This document shows positions 1-8,891 of a stretch of DNA of 12,353 nucleotides, one piece after another; position 1 is the first letter of the stretch; each line of letters begins with the position of its first letter. Made by a program: the position numbers and the translations under genes. The DNA lies in the NCBI GenBank assembly GCA_019400425.1, contig JAFREE010000322.1, positions 1-12,353 on the forward strand, given 5' to 3'. Origin of the DNA: Hymenochaete sp. R1. Taxonomy: Eukaryota; Basidiomycota; Agaricomycetes; Hymenochaetales; Hymenochaetaceae. Below the pieces are notes generated by a model. It was not told where the DNA came from. It saw only the letters and a list, made by a program, of their open reading frames with translations, and searched no databases.

Positions 1-76
<76 letters not shown>
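1..76. repeat. 76-base homopolymer of C at the window edge
   Basis: The first 76 bases are all C with no interruption, and ordinary mixed sequence begins at 77. A pure run of this length at the very end of the sequence is unusual for fungal DNA. Two-colour short-read sequencers produce spurious poly-G reads, whose complement is poly-C, so a contig-end artefact is the most likely explanation. A true poly-C tract cannot be excluded from sequence alone. The sequence does not look like a telomere, because no TTAGGG-type repeat is present. Confidence 0.97.
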
Positions 77-1680
77 AGGGTGAGGAGTGAGGCGAAATAC
101 AAGATCCTGTCAGGTTAAATCAAACGTAGTACTGCAAACCTGAGCTTGAATATGGACAGTAGAAGCCAATCCACTGGCAGCCACTTACTCTCTCAGACCT
201 CAGGCTCACTTCTTCAAAGTTTTTTATGACCCGCCCATGCCAGTATGTCCCTGCCCCAAATGCATGTATCCTGACTGGTGGGAGGGGATGTGAGACGGTG
301 AATGTCGAGATCACGATCGCGATCGCGATTGCGACAATGCGACACACACGGACTCCGCCGACGAGTTGTGTTATGCCAGTGGTGGCCACATACAAGGAAC
401 CAAGAACTAAGAACTAAGATAAAATTTCGTCCATACGTCCATAACACACGGCACACGGCGCACGGCACACGGTAGCTATCCCATCCCACCCTACCCTATC
501 AAAGTTCAAAGTTTCATCATCATCATCAAGCCTCTCAGACTGTTTGACGGGGATGAAAGGGGAATGAAAGGGGAGATAGAACAGAATACACAAGATGAAA
601 ATTTTCTCAAGACGGTTTCATACAGTGCTTCTCAGTCCTTCCGGTAGCCTTTCTTTTCCAAAAGCTCGAGAAACCGTTCGAGTTTGGGTTAAATTCCGTC
701 TTGCCAAGCCCAAGCCATTTACTCAGCCACTCAGCCACTCAACCCGTTCGCGCCGCCGCAGAGATGAGAGATGAGATCGGGCGACCAAGGCCAAGGGGCG
801 AAATTTTTTGCTTCCGTCAGTACCAAGTACCAAGTACCAAGTATCAAACTTGAATCAAAGAGCCACGCGATCCCCGAACGAAGACACCACACCGGTATCA
901 AAACCTTAGAGAAAAGAGACCTCAACGAGCAGAACAAGTTACATGAAAACATCGCGATTGTCATTTGTGGATTTCTGATTGATTGTTAAAACATTTATTT
1001 CTTTTATCCATGTTTTTTGTAATTGTAACTATGCTGTAAGGGGATGAGGGGATGAGAATGGGAATACAACTGTGGATGATGGTGGCATGAATGGGGGCAT
1101 AACGCGTGTAAGAGGTGGTCGTGTCATCGTGTGCAAGAAAGAAGTCAAAAGTAAAAGGGGAAAGAAGGAAAGAAAGAAACCATGAGAAGTAGGAAAGCCA
1201 AATGCGCAGAGTAAATTAGCACGAACTCGTGCATTATTTTGAAAGAGGAATAAAGGAAGAAAAAAAGGAAGAGGGGGTGAGGGGAAACAATGCGCGGCAT
1301 CAAGAAAACATCCCGAACCCCTGATAGAAATAAGGATATCTTACAGAGACGTCAAAAGAGAGAAAAGGAATATTTGTTAGCAAGTTGGGAAATGGAAAGC
1401 GAAACGACGACGAAGATGGGAGAAGGTCGGATCGATGAAGTGAGAGTTGAGGAGTGGATGAGATGAGTGCAAGCAAAAACGACGTCGGGACATCGGCGGC
1501 AAGAAACGCAGAGGAAAAAGAGAAAGGAAATGAAAACCAGAGGAAATAAAGGGGAGGGTTAAACCGATATACCACATGTAGACGCAATAGTCCCTGTCCG
1601 TGGAGTGAAAAGCAACGTAACGAGAAGTAGAGAAGTAAAATTGGAGTTGGATCTTCGAAAGCTGAAGGTCGAGTCCGGGT
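77..1680. other. 1.6 kb without a convincing gene; short tandem repeats and a purine-rich strand
   Basis: The reading frames here are short, overlap on both strands and have compositions typical of chance frames. I recognise no protein family. Visible structure includes CG-rich alternating sequence at 312-336 (tandem GATCGC-like units), degenerate ACACGGC units at 443-472, CAT repeats at 516-529, three tandem TACCAAG-type 7-mers at about 820-843, and ACTCAGCC repeats at 720-740. From about 1130 to 1560 the plus strand is heavily A and G. That is a CT-rich strand for anything transcribed leftward, as is common in fungal promoters and 5' leaders, but no leftward gene can be seen beyond it before the poly-C edge. 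Confidence 0.6.
1130..1560. other. Purine-rich (GA) tract on the plus strand
   Basis: About 430 bases are dominated by A and G on the plus strand, including near-pure purine blocks at 1149-1180 and 1244-1290. Fungal promoters and untranslated leaders are often pyrimidine-rich on the coding strand, so this could be a leftward promoter or leader. It is also downstream of the minus-strand DUF6699 gene and may belong to its 3' flank. No protein is assigned: the overlapping minus-strand frames (for example 1300-1587) give only F, S, L and P-rich translations expected from CT-rich DNA. Confidence 0.5.
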
Positions 1681-1686
1681 TTTATT
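1681..1686 (-). terminator. Candidate polyadenylation signal of the DUF6699 gene
   Basis: The plus strand reads TTTATT, giving AATAAA on the minus strand, about 70 bases past the stop codon of the DUF6699 gene. The position suits a polyadenylation signal. Fungal signals are degenerate and a hexamer occurs often by chance, so this is suggestive only. Confidence 0.35.
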
Positions 1687-1753
1687 GAAACAATGTCCGA
1701 GTTCAACCGATATACATCGGCGATGACGCCGATATTTCCAGCGTTAAAAAAGC

Positions 1754-2848
1754 TTACTGGGGCTTCGCGAAGCTGAGCTCACAGATGCCGTCTGGCCGAA
1801 CCTCGATGCCTTGGAAAATTGTTCGTCCGCACAACCAATCTACCCGCCTTACGCCCGCGTTCCACTCACGTTCGCTCCCAGATACCTCGCAACGCTTCTT
1901 GTACGCCTCGGCAACACGCCTCTGAGAGGAACTGCCCGACCCCAATGACTCCCACTCTCGACGCGACACCGGCGTGCGGAGACTACCGTAAACGGAGTGG
2001 AGAACGTCAAAGTTCGTAATAGCGGTGTGAGCTGGGTCGGAAGAGCTCATGCTGGAGACGGGCACTGACCAATCGGACGGAAGAGCGATAGGGAGAGACG
2101 AGGGTCCAGGCAAGGCGAGAGTGAGTTGTGGGACGAATGGGCGAGTGGCCGGCAGAGCGAGGGTGTGCGCTGGAACGGGCTGTGGTGGGGCACGCGAACG
2201 ACGAGTAAGCGAGGCCAGGAAGGATGTTGGAGGTGGAGCACGGATATTATCGTGAGCAGGAGCGCGAGTCACATCGTAAAGGATCGCGGGTCCGCTTTGC
2301 TCTGCATTGACTGCGAGAGCACGGTGAATCTTGATCGAGGGAGAAAAGGGTTTGCTCGAGTGTCCTTGCCACGTCGCACGACGCGAGTTGCTTGGTCGCC
2401 TCTTCACTGGCTCGACAGGAGCGTGAGAGTGATGGGAGGAAGACGAAGATACGCGACCTCTCGAAGAGGTCGAGGCTGCGATGGAGGCAATGTTGGCTGG
2501 AACAACAGACCCGTAGTTGGGATTCTGACGTCCGACTGAGGGAGGATGGGGTATGTATGAGTATCAAGCGGTCTGATTAGGTGGACAATTAAAATTAAAT
2601 GAACGCTTACTGGAGTCATATCTCCTATGCGTTCTCTCACGTTCGCGTTCGCGTTCAACATCACGATGGCTGGACGCGCTGCGGCGATTGTTTGGCTTCT
2701 GGTGACGGGGCTCTGAGTATGCGGAACCCAAGGGGACTGCGATGGGTCCAGCGAAGGACCTCGATCGTTTCCGCGCCATGTAAGGGTCCTGAGGGTAGTG
2801 GCCATGGAAGGCGGGGTCTACTGGCATGCGACGAGAATTTGACAACAT
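1754..2848 (-). CDS. DUF6699 domain-containing protein, two exons
   Basis: I model exon 1 at 2848-2611 and exon 2 at 2535-1754, separated by a 75-nt intron (2610-2536) that begins GTAAGC and ends CCTCAG. Both exon phases agree, giving 339 residues. The first 145 residues look disordered: an ARKRSRSF basic patch near 25-32 that could be a nuclear localisation signal, four ER dipeptides at 65-72, and serine/histidine runs near 109-117. The C-terminal domain, from about 147 to the end, shows the layout I know from Agaricomycete DUF6699 proteins: ILYDV, then FDVLHSVYGSLRTPV followed by REW (274), RVAEAYKKRC near 286, and GVRRVDWLCGRTIF at 307-320. The function of the family is unknown to me. The start could instead be the Met at residue 8 (MPVDPAF). 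The 75-nt intron is chosen over a 38-nt alternative ending at the first downstream AG, because it keeps the frame and leaves room for a branch point (CTAAT). The long opposite-strand frames are shadows of this gene. Confidence 0.85.
2629..2659. repeat. Coding GTTCGC-type repeat (Glu-Arg dipeptides)
   Basis: Plus-strand GTTCGC units repeat within exon 1 of the DUF6699 gene. On the coding strand they read GAACGC/GAACGT and encode the ERERERER run at residues 65-72. The slightly degenerate unit suggests an older microsatellite now tolerated in a disordered region. Confidence 0.75.
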
Positions 2849-3115
2849 TGTGTGGTGGTGGCTGAAGGGGAACGTCGACGGCGTATTTGTGTCAGACTAT
2901 ACAGATAGCGAAGGCAGACAGTAGGTGAATGGAGGGTAGGATATACGAAGGACGTTGACGTTGTTCTGTGGCCGATGTCGGCTGTGACCTTTGAGTGGTG
3001 AGGAGGAGAGGGGGGAATGGGAAGGGAAGCGACGGAAGGAGACCGACATTTTTATATCTTGAGAGATGATGGTGGTCAGAGAGCAAAAGGAGGAGGAAAA
3101 GAGAAAGCATCGCAT
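2849..3115 (-). promoter_or_regulatory. Pyrimidine-rich upstream flank of the DUF6699 gene
   Basis: This stretch lies immediately upstream of the DUF6699 start. At 2998-3110 the plus strand is almost all purine, so the gene's own sense strand is CT-rich, as is common in fungal core promoters and 5' leaders. No clear TATA box or CCAAT box in a convincing position was seen. Two overlapping minus-strand frames here give L, S and P-rich translations consistent with CT-rich noncoding DNA. Confidence 0.45.
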
Positions 3116-3119
3116 TCAT

Positions 3120-6100
3120 TCAAGAGAGAGCGTGACAATCAACCCCCTCGATTGTTCCCATCACTTTCAGAATCAGATCCTTCTCTGATCCTGTGACACA
3201 ATCAAAGATGCAGTGCTGTCACACCTCTGTCACAGCATCGAATCAGCCGGTTTATTAGGTAAGTTTATTTTTTTTCTTCTGGCCTGCCTCGTTCCCTCCG
3301 GTTTGCGCCTAGTACTACTTACTGCCACTGGCATCATCTGCATCTGCTCTGCTGCACAGCGCATTCGGGTTCACGCAGCCAGCGCTGCTGCTGGGTCTGA
3401 ACGCATGCATGCAAGCAAGCTCTAAATTCAGGTCGATTCCTCCAAAAAGCTAAGCTTATCTCTCCCTTCCTTTCCAACTTTGTTCTCAACCCGAATCCGC
3501 GATGGACTCCCGTCTTCGGCACCTGTATCCATCCCAACCCCGTTTGGGGTCAATGCGCCCCCCTTCCCGCTCTCACACACTCACACTCTCCTCCTATTTC
3601 TTTCCCTTTTTTTTCAATATCGCGCCAAACTCTGAGCTAGATTCAAACTTAGCTTGTCTAATATACTCCTTAAATAGCAAGGGTGACGTAGCAATTCTGG
3701 GGCACAACGGTGTACGAATAGGAGACTGGAGATGACTCTCAACCCATCCTGCAGAATCCCCATTTTTCACCCCCGACTCTCCCACACTTTGTCTCGCTGC
3801 TGCTGTGAACACTTACGAAAGCGCCAGCGTCAGTGCATCTGGAGGGTTACAGCCATTTGAAGAGTGACCGTGTTGGGAATTCTCTAAACTGGAACACCAG
3901 TATATGTACTAAACCAACACACATGAAACGCGAAGACCTCAAGGCCACGTTCTTTTCATTTCCGAGTGTCTCTGTCCACACCCACACTCAATCTGTCAAA
4001 CACTGACTCATTGATTCATCCGATTCCGATGATATTTCTTCTCTGCCACCCCTCTTCTGCCAAACAACGCTCATTTATAATGCTGTTGCGACAATGAGCA
4101 CATGAACAAAAGGAACGCGCTGCGCTCTACCAAAACACGCAGCATCAAGAAAAGAACAAAATAGAGTTGTTTTCTTTTTAGTATCAATAAGGACGCTTAT
4201 TACGCTCGTTTGACAACACAATGAAAAAAAGCAAGTCGGGTTGCACCGCCGCCAACTGGGTCCTCCCCCAATTAGCGATAGCAAACGCGAACGCGACCCC
4301 CAAAGGAGGAGCCTAGAAAAGGGAATAGACCATCAATATTAATAACAAAACACCAAGAAGCCGGACGTACGGTCTCGCTCCGGCGGGGCTGGCACCGGTG
4401 AGAAGGAAGGTGGAACGCTCTTTTGTTTCCGCGTTCGCCTGGCGCACTGCGCTTTGCGGAGCGGAGGCGACGCGATACGGCATTTGGGTCGGACGGACGG
4501 AGGGTGGGTGGGGTTCTTGGTCTGGACTGTCTAGACCGCGCGTCCCATCCCGCAACAGCAACAGCGAACTACGGTACGTACGTACGTATGTATAGCATCG
4601 CCGTTGTCGCCGCAGTCGCAATTCTTCTCGAAAGTATCAATAATCAAACTCGGTCGGTCAGTGTTCTCCACCCTTCTTTTTTCCCTTTACTTTACTTCCC
4701 TTTCCTCCTATCATTGCTAATTATCTTGTATCCAATTATTCCACTTGTCGTTCGGGTTTCGATTTCGACCAACCAACCGACCGACCGGAAGCCGGCCAGA
4801 CCGTGGCACTGACAGACAGCGGAGTGGATTCACGAGTGAGCGGTCAGAATCATCTTCGTCACACACAATAACAATAACAACACAGTAGACGAAAATCAGA
4901 ATTAGGACAAGTTCGGCGAGTCGAATGAATGGGAATAATTCAATGAATCATTGAATGGAATAATAATAATGAGACGCGTCGCGTCGCGTCCCTCGCGTGT
5001 CTTCCAGTTTCTCCTCCGAGGATGACCCCACATTTGGGGGACACGTGGTAAACGAGGGAGCGGCGGCGCGGAGCACGGACGGTAACTACACATTGCATTA
5101 CACAGATACAAAGACTCGTACTATCCACGCCTAAAAACAGAACGCGCCAGAATAAGGTCGTCAAGCACCCCTCCGAGCCAGAGTCAGAATACCAGTAGGA
5201 AAAAACGAGAACGAAAAGAGAAGGGAAGGGAAGAAGAAGAGAGGGCGTGTTTGTTTCTTTTCCAGCGACCCCTCACTGGTATTAGTCGTACTCGTACTCG
5301 TGCATCAGAGTTAGAGTCACGAGTGATAATAGTGCTAATCCTACCAACAACTTAATAAGTTCGACTCATTCATTCATTCAGTCGATTGGCATTAAGAAAA
5401 CGCGCTAAATTGACTGCGCTCGCTTCCCAGGTGCGGCGCTAAGATACCGTGACGATGCTCGGCGGGTTGGGGAGGAGGGCGGGATCATGATGATGATCAT
5501 AGTGTGGGGCGGGATCGTCAAGCTACGTATGGGGGGTTGTACGGGGTGTGCCATAGCGGGACGCAGACTTGCCAGTGTCATTGTCAATATTAATGTCCAG
5601 ATCGTCGTCGCATGCTAAGCTAGTAGCAGTAGCAGTGCACCCCCGGGCCCACGTTCTAGATTCAGATCCCACTCTCGCAGAACCGTGCTTTTGTTTTTGG
5701 TCGTCCTCCACCAAGTACAGGCAATCTCTCGCCACTCTTCACTCCGAAGAGCGACCCGTTTGTGGAGCGAGACTCGAACACATGCATCAAAATCAAAAGA
5801 AAGGGACGAAAGTTGCCATTTGCAATTGTGTATTTCAATTTTTCTTTCCAAGAAAAAATAAATGCGATTTCTTCGAAATCGAAAACAGAACCAAAAGAGA
5901 GAGAAAAAGGGAAAAAGAGAAGATATCGAAAAGGAAGCCAGTAATGAATTGAATAAGAAAAGAAGCCAACGCCTATTTGTAAATAAGAAACGAGTGTCGT
6001 AGTGTATCTCCGACGAGTTTCGCCGACGAATATATGCGCCGTAAGTTCGTCTTCATTCAGTAACTCAGAGCGAAGATTGATACAATGATAGGGGAAGCAC

Positions 6101-6400
6101 GACATCAGACATGTTCATGTTCATGCATACACGTACACATCACAATGACCCATGGCTTCAAAACAAGAGGAAAAGAAAAACTCAGGGCGTAGCACCGGAA
6201 TAACGTTACCCATATACCATATATCATATACCTATATTCATCCATTCAGTTCCTCCCCAGACTGGGTCCAAACGCACAGATGCATGGGGTTCGCTAAGCA
6301 CCACGTTCGCGGAAAGAACCACGCCCACGAGCCTTCGTTCAATTCAGTAGGAGTGTGCACTTAGTTGCCAATCAAATCAAACAAAGAAGGGGGGTAGGAG
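3120..6400. other. 3.3 kb gene-poor tract rich in microsatellites and CT/GA strand bias
   Basis: No frame here has a recognisable domain or sustained codon bias, and I could not build a phase-consistent spliced gene. An ATG at 3502 follows a CT-rich leader and opens 77 codons, but the translation is low-complexity and stops at 3735. Simple repeats are frequent: a GCATGCATGCAAGCAAGC run at 3402-3419, ACGT units at 4573-4589, CGCGT units at 4974-4988, ACTCGT units at 5288-5304, CATT units at 5366-5379 and ATG units at 5487-5498. CT-rich runs lie at 3580-3616 and 4671-4710; GA-rich runs lie at 5199-5245 and 5890-5940. Long intergenic DNA, untranslated regions or noncoding transcripts are all possible. 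Confidence 0.5.
4573..4593. repeat. Short (ACGT)n microsatellite
   Basis: About four tandem tetranucleotide units alternate GTAC and GTAT. The array is self-complementary, so it could extrude as a small cruciform. It is not inside any supported gene. Confidence 0.8.
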
Positions 6401-6411
6401 GAGAGAGAAAA

Positions 6412-7778
6412 TTAGAAAATTCCAGACTGCACAGCAAGACTCGAGGCTCCGCTTCTTTCTTCTTTCTTCTGCTCTTTACTTTTCCTCGTCTCTCCTCGTA
6501 TCGCCCGCCCAATCACGGTAACGGCATTAGAAGAAATCGGAGGCAAAAAAAAAAAAGATGAGGAAATTGAAACTGAAATAGACACAAATCGCAAAGCCGG
6601 TAACAGACAGACGGACGGACGCGAATCGAATCGAATCGAAGAAAAGCCACACATCAGCGCGAGGGCGGGGCTTTGCGAGAGATAAGATTGTGGGGTGACA
6701 AGAGAGACGACGGGCCCTGCGTGGTCTTCTTGGATCCGCTCCTGCGGTCGGTCCGTGCTCTGGCTCAAGCCAAAGCCATCTGCACGGTATTTGGCGCGAT
6801 GGGCGACGCTGAGAGCAGGTGGTGATGGGTCGTGCACCCGCTTCCGGGCACTTACCACCAGATCGAGGCTTTCCACTTCGTCTTTGCTCTCGAGAAGGGG
6901 AGTCGAGTTGCGTTTGCTCGTCTCAGCCCTCGACGAGGCAACGATCGAGGGCCCCACGCTCGCGTTCCAAACTTAGCCCCCGGTGCCAGTTAGCCTATCC
7001 TATCTCCTTTCCCCGTCGCTTGCTCATTCTCTGAGGAACGCCTTTGGATACGGCGCCTTACTGTCCCCGAACCGGTCTTCCTCAGTTGACATAGAAGTCC
7101 ACGAAGAATATCCAGCTCTAGAACCTGTTCAAAGATCGCCCTCTTTTATGGCTCCCGTTCGACGAGCAACCCGCATACGTACACATGAATACAGAATTAG
7201 TCACTTTGCATAGGATACAGGACCAAGTTTCGGAGCTCGATGAACAGCATCCTCCCGTCACCTGTGACGAACGAGGGTCCCTTCGCAGTTGTATCGTGTT
7301 CACCCACCCCCGCACGGGCGTATACACACAAGGCTTCGCAACATTCATCTGAATATGCAATTAAGCCACGAGCGAATCTATACAAGTTACCCCACAACGT
7401 ATGAATAAAATAAAATAAAACATACCTCAAAAAGTAAGGCCCGCCGACGACGGGTTTGAATAAGGATACCTCATCCTTCCATCACCTGCCACAACACACC
7501 ATGATGCTGATGCTGATCCTCGGCCGAGCCCGTTCGAGCCAATGAGCCAAACACAGGGATCAACAAACTCGTGTTGCAAACTCTATGGCACAGCACGGCG
7601 TGACGCTAGACCAATGGCCATCCGCTTCGCTCGTGACTTGTATCAGGAACACGCGAAAGTCTCGTCCGTCGGCGGGTGGTGGTGGGGTGCGGAAAAGAAA
7701 CACTATTATGTTCTTTCATCAGACTCGGATGATGACTAGTCTTCCTATGGAGCGTCGCTTATGCACTCGCGAGGGCAT
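6412..7778 (-). CDS. Tentative intron-rich gene or gene relic of uncertain function
   Basis: On the minus strand a chain of small exons stays in phase: 7778-7767, 7712-7569, 7475-7426, 7377-7205, 7124-7062, then from 6971. The implied introns are 48-93 nt; the best are 7425-7378 (GTATGT...TATAG) and 7061-6972 (GTAAGG...CTAAG). Exon codons favour C or G in third position, and the last frame stays open to 6412, possibly interrupted by an intron at 6855-6809 (GTAAGT...CTCAG). Near the start the product reads VFLFRTP then ADGRDF, and exon 7377-7205 has GLIAYSDECCEA. From memory this order faintly recalls the N-terminal half of fungal uroporphyrinogen-III synthase (HEM4). The usual Thr-Ser of that motif is absent, and I see no C-terminal half. 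Plus-strand frames mirror several exons, notably 7122-7352, which is followed by AATAAA repeats near 7404-7418. The strand is therefore not certain, and the 3' end is unresolved. Confidence 0.25.
7404..7420 (+). repeat. Tandem AATAA-type units (three AATAAA hexamers)
   Basis: AATAA-type units overlap to give three AATAAA hexamers. They follow the end of an open plus-strand frame at 7350-7352 by about 50 bases, so they could act as polyadenylation signals for a rightward gene. On the opposite strand the same bases are the T-rich body of a candidate 48-nt intron. Both readings are possible, and this repeat does not settle the strand. Confidence 0.5.
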
Positions 7779-8319
7779 GGCCGAGAGATAAGGATATTAT
7801 TGTCGAAGTGAATTGGAGGTCGGGGATAAGACATGTCGCAGGACGAAGACTCGCTTGAACGCTGCTCGAGTATATTGTGCTGTATAAATTGGCCCGCTAG
7901 GTGAAAGGAACAATCTTATTATCAATTGTATTGTGTACCGAAGAAAAGGGTACCTTTGAGTCTGGAAAAAGCGATCGAATTGTCAAGATAGACGATGAAT
8001 ACAACCGGAACAGGAGACGGACGGAAGGGAAAGCGCACAAGACAGCATCAGCTACTCGTGGGCTAAACAGGGAGAATCGTACCCCTGGATTATCTGTACC
8101 TGGCAACAGCATAATTCCCATGCTTCCGAAGCTATCGCTGAGATAGAAAACCGAAAGAAAAGCGGTCTGAGCGCACGTTCGGGAATCCAGAAGTGAGAAA
8201 AACACGTTGTCGGTATCTAAGAATAACGAAGTGCACTCACAATGAGAAAAAAGAAGTTCGGTCGTAGAATGGGTTCGTGGCCGGTGGCTTTCTTCCTTTT
8301 TTCGAGGCGAAACTGAAGG
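7779..8319. other. Unassigned stretch left of the foldback element
   Basis: A plus-strand frame from 7901 (GTG start) to 8146 gives an 81-residue K, R, E-rich translation, and a minus-strand frame at 8205-7897 gives a hydrophobic one. Neither is recognised. A TATAAAT sequence at 7883-7889 sits just upstream of the plus-strand frame but may be chance. On the minus strand 8319-8240 resembles a small exon, with CTTCAG before it and GTGAGT after it, encoding an FRLEKRKKATGHEP-like peptide that I cannot place. Confidence 0.35.
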
Positions 8320-8326
8320 CAGTTAG
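8320..8326. repeat. Left target-site duplication of the foldback element
   Basis: CAGTTAG abuts the left end of the 558-bp foldback element and recurs exactly at its right end (8885-8891). If the next T is counted on both sides the direct repeat is CAGTTAGT, 8 bp, which would overlap the element terminus by one base. Confidence 0.8.
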
Positions 8327-8518
8327 TATGATGGTCAGCGAGGGGTTTTATTCGAAAGCTATGTTGCACGGTAGCGCCTGAGCTAAAATCAAAAAGCAAG
8401 AGTCAAGCGCGAGCTAGAATGCAAGATTGTCGGCTTAGCCGGCCTCGGCAAGTCTTATTCCCATAAATGGTAAGACAATATTTAATATTTTTGCGTGTGC
8501 CGATCCCCACAGCATACA
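8327..8518 (+). repeat. Left inverted arm, 192 bp
   Basis: This arm pairs with 8693-8884. The inner 130 bases or so differ from the partner at only one position (a C/T difference near 8410). Local short palindromes occur in the arm, for example around GGCTTAGCCGGCC near 8432. A transcript crossing both arms would form a nearly perfect long hairpin. Confidence 0.9.
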
Positions 8519-8692
8519 CCCATGCATGGGTCTCCCAGTCTCCAGTATTGGTTCTGGCTCAATTTCAGTCAAATAAATGGACTTTAAAGACTTTCGGAGG
8601 CTTCAGTGTTAGATTTAAGCTCATTCCAATGAAATTTACCACCAGAATTAGCTGTTTCTCTCTCAATTAGCTCACTAAACACCAAGACCGAA

Positions 8693-8884
8693 TGTATGCT
8701 GTGGGGATCGGCACACGCAAAAATATTAAATATTGTCTTACCATTTATGGGAATAAGACTTGCCGAGGCCGGCTAAGCCGACAATCTTGCATTCTAGCTC
8801 ACGCTTGACTCTTGCTTTTTGATTTTAGCTTCGGCTACACCATAGAACATAGCTTTTGAATAAAACCCCTCGCTGACCATCATA
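8693..8884 (-). repeat. Right inverted arm, 192 bp
   Basis: This is the reverse complement of the left arm and ends CCATCATA directly against the right CAGTTAG copy. It differs from the left arm mainly in a patch near 8831-8845. That pattern suggests locally accumulated substitutions or gene conversion, not uniform decay. Confidence 0.9.
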
Positions 8885-8891
8885 CAGTTAG
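8885..8891. repeat. Right target-site duplication of the foldback element
   Basis: This is an exact copy of the CAGTTAG found at 8320-8326, adjacent to the right terminus. Removing the element and one copy restores a continuous empty site. Confidence 0.8.

Larger units (their letters stand above)
8327..8884. mobile_element. Non-autonomous foldback / MITE-like DNA transposon with 192-bp inverted arms
   Basis: The left arm (8327-8518) and right arm (8693-8884) are equal in length and reverse-complementary at all but about 10 of 192 positions by eye. Both ends read TATGATGGTCAGCG from the outside inward. The 174-bp interior (8519-8692) contains no transposase-like frame, so any mobilisation would need an enzyme supplied elsewhere. 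The element is flanked by a perfect 7-bp direct repeat, readable as 8 bp with a shared T, as expected from transposition. A 7-8 bp duplication is compatible with hAT-like elements (8 bp), while such long arms also recall Mutator-like elements (usually 9 bp). The superfamily is therefore not assigned. Eight of the mismatches fall in one patch near 8366-8380. The 67-codon frame at 8467-8670 runs through left arm, interior and right-flank-side interior sequence and is not treated as a gene. Confidence 0.88.

Noticed and set aside
2126..2539. 137-residue plus-strand frame
   Set aside because: It lies antisense to exon 2 of the DUF6699 gene, whose domain motifs and splice phase are convincing. The plus-strand translation has no recognisable features.
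2404..2805. 133-residue minus-strand frame overlapping the DUF6699 gene
   Set aside because: It is a different frame across the exon 1/intron/exon 2 region. The spliced frame gives the known domain and this one does not.
3430..3442. tRNA-like B-box (GGTCGATTCC)
   Set aside because: It lacks a base of the GGTTCGANTCC consensus, and no A-box or cloverleaf stem was found at the proper spacing. No tRNA was supported elsewhere by eye.
4423..4812. 129-residue plus-strand frame with a hydrophobic stretch
   Set aside because: The hydrophobic part translates a CT-rich tract, the beginning is GC-rich repeat sequence, and no codon bias or family similarity is seen.
5569..5952. 127-residue plus-strand frame with a K/R/E-rich tail
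   Set aside because: The tail is the translation of a GA-rich low-complexity run, the opening uses a non-ATG start, and no domain or splice structure supports it.
6412..6957. 181-residue uninterrupted minus-strand frame as a stand-alone gene
   Set aside because: Its second half translates microsatellite and CT-rich DNA (serine and phenylalanine runs), and it begins at GTG. It is used only as part of the tentative spliced chain.
8467..8670. 67-residue frame inside the foldback element
   Set aside because: It crosses arm and spacer with no transposase motif and is best explained as chance within a non-coding element.
8327..8884. CRISPR array or retroviral-type LTR interpretation of the repeat pair
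   Set aside because: The repeats are inverted, only two in number, and have a single spacer. LTRs would be direct repeats.
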